NCBI GenBank assembly: GCA_900540095.1
Contig: UQEO01000005.1
Coordinates: 1 to 41,419 of the forward strand
From: an uncultured Collinsella sp.
GTDB lineage: Bacteria > Actinomycetota > Coriobacteriia > Coriobacteriales > Coriobacteriaceae
Direction of reading: 5' to 3'
Length of the DNA stretch: 41,419 nucleotides
The stretch's first letter is position 1; each line of letters starts with the position of its first letter. Of this stretch, positions 40,471 through 41,419 are shown one piece after another. The notes under the pieces were generated by a model that was given only the letters and a program-made list of their open reading frames with translations, did not search any database and had not been told where the DNA came from. A program made the translations under genes and the position numbers.

Positions 40471-41419
<949 letters not shown>

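Overview
The window looks like chromosomal DNA of a high-GC Gram-positive gut actinobacterium, most likely Coriobacteriia and probably Collinsella. The signs are a WhiA gene, a RapZ with an actinobacterial GSGRT-type P-loop, Tat/lipoprotein-type binding proteins, an LTA-synthase-like sulfatase, and the order gap-pgk-tpiA-(gpmI)-secG. No phage, transposase, rRNA, tRNA or CRISPR array was seen. The genus is inferred, not proven.

Layout: (1) 1-3720, plus strand: a terminator of an upstream gene, then coaE, a lytic transglycosylase and uvrB. (2) 3741-9864, minus strand: two FAD-dependent oxidoreductases (one broken by a homopolymer frameshift), an Mrp/NBP35-type Fe-S carrier ATPase and a large membrane sulfatase. 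(3) 9983-17230, plus strand: uvrA (interrupted by an in-frame 27-nt insertion with a stop, and preceded by an SOS-box-like site), a YbaK/EbsC deacylase, murJ and uvrC. All three UvrABC subunits therefore lie within 16 kb. (4) 17323-28112, plus strand: a sialic-acid (nan) island. It holds a dyad-rich promoter, a long structured leader, a dipeptide-type ABC importer with a fused permease-ATPase, two CE7-like esterases (one without its nucleophile), a NanA-like lyase, a ROK kinase and NanE. Unusually elaborate hairpins separate several of these genes. (5) 28126-35316: rapZ-whiA, then gap-pgk-tpiA-gpmI and secG. (6) 35556-41419: a complete oligopeptide ABC importer, oppABCDF, with oppF running off the end.

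How the genes work together: the island codes for uptake of a sialic acid-like ligand, possible intracellular de-O-acetylation, cleavage to ManNAc plus pyruvate, phosphorylation, and epimerisation to GlcNAc-6-P. The product would then feed glycolysis, whose lower half lies just downstream. In many Gram-positives uvrC is followed by rapZ-yvcK-whiA-gap-pgk-tpiA. Here the nan island sits between uvrC and rapZ, and no yvcK lies between rapZ and whiA.

The best candidates for something undescribed are the esterase/pseudo-esterase pair in the nan operon, the structured leader with a Shine-Dalgarno-masking hairpin before the transporter, and the long intercistronic hairpins. Three sites (6671-6680, 11807-11833, 30131-30180) look locally corrupted or mutated and damage otherwise well-conserved genes. 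They need read-level checking before any biological reading.
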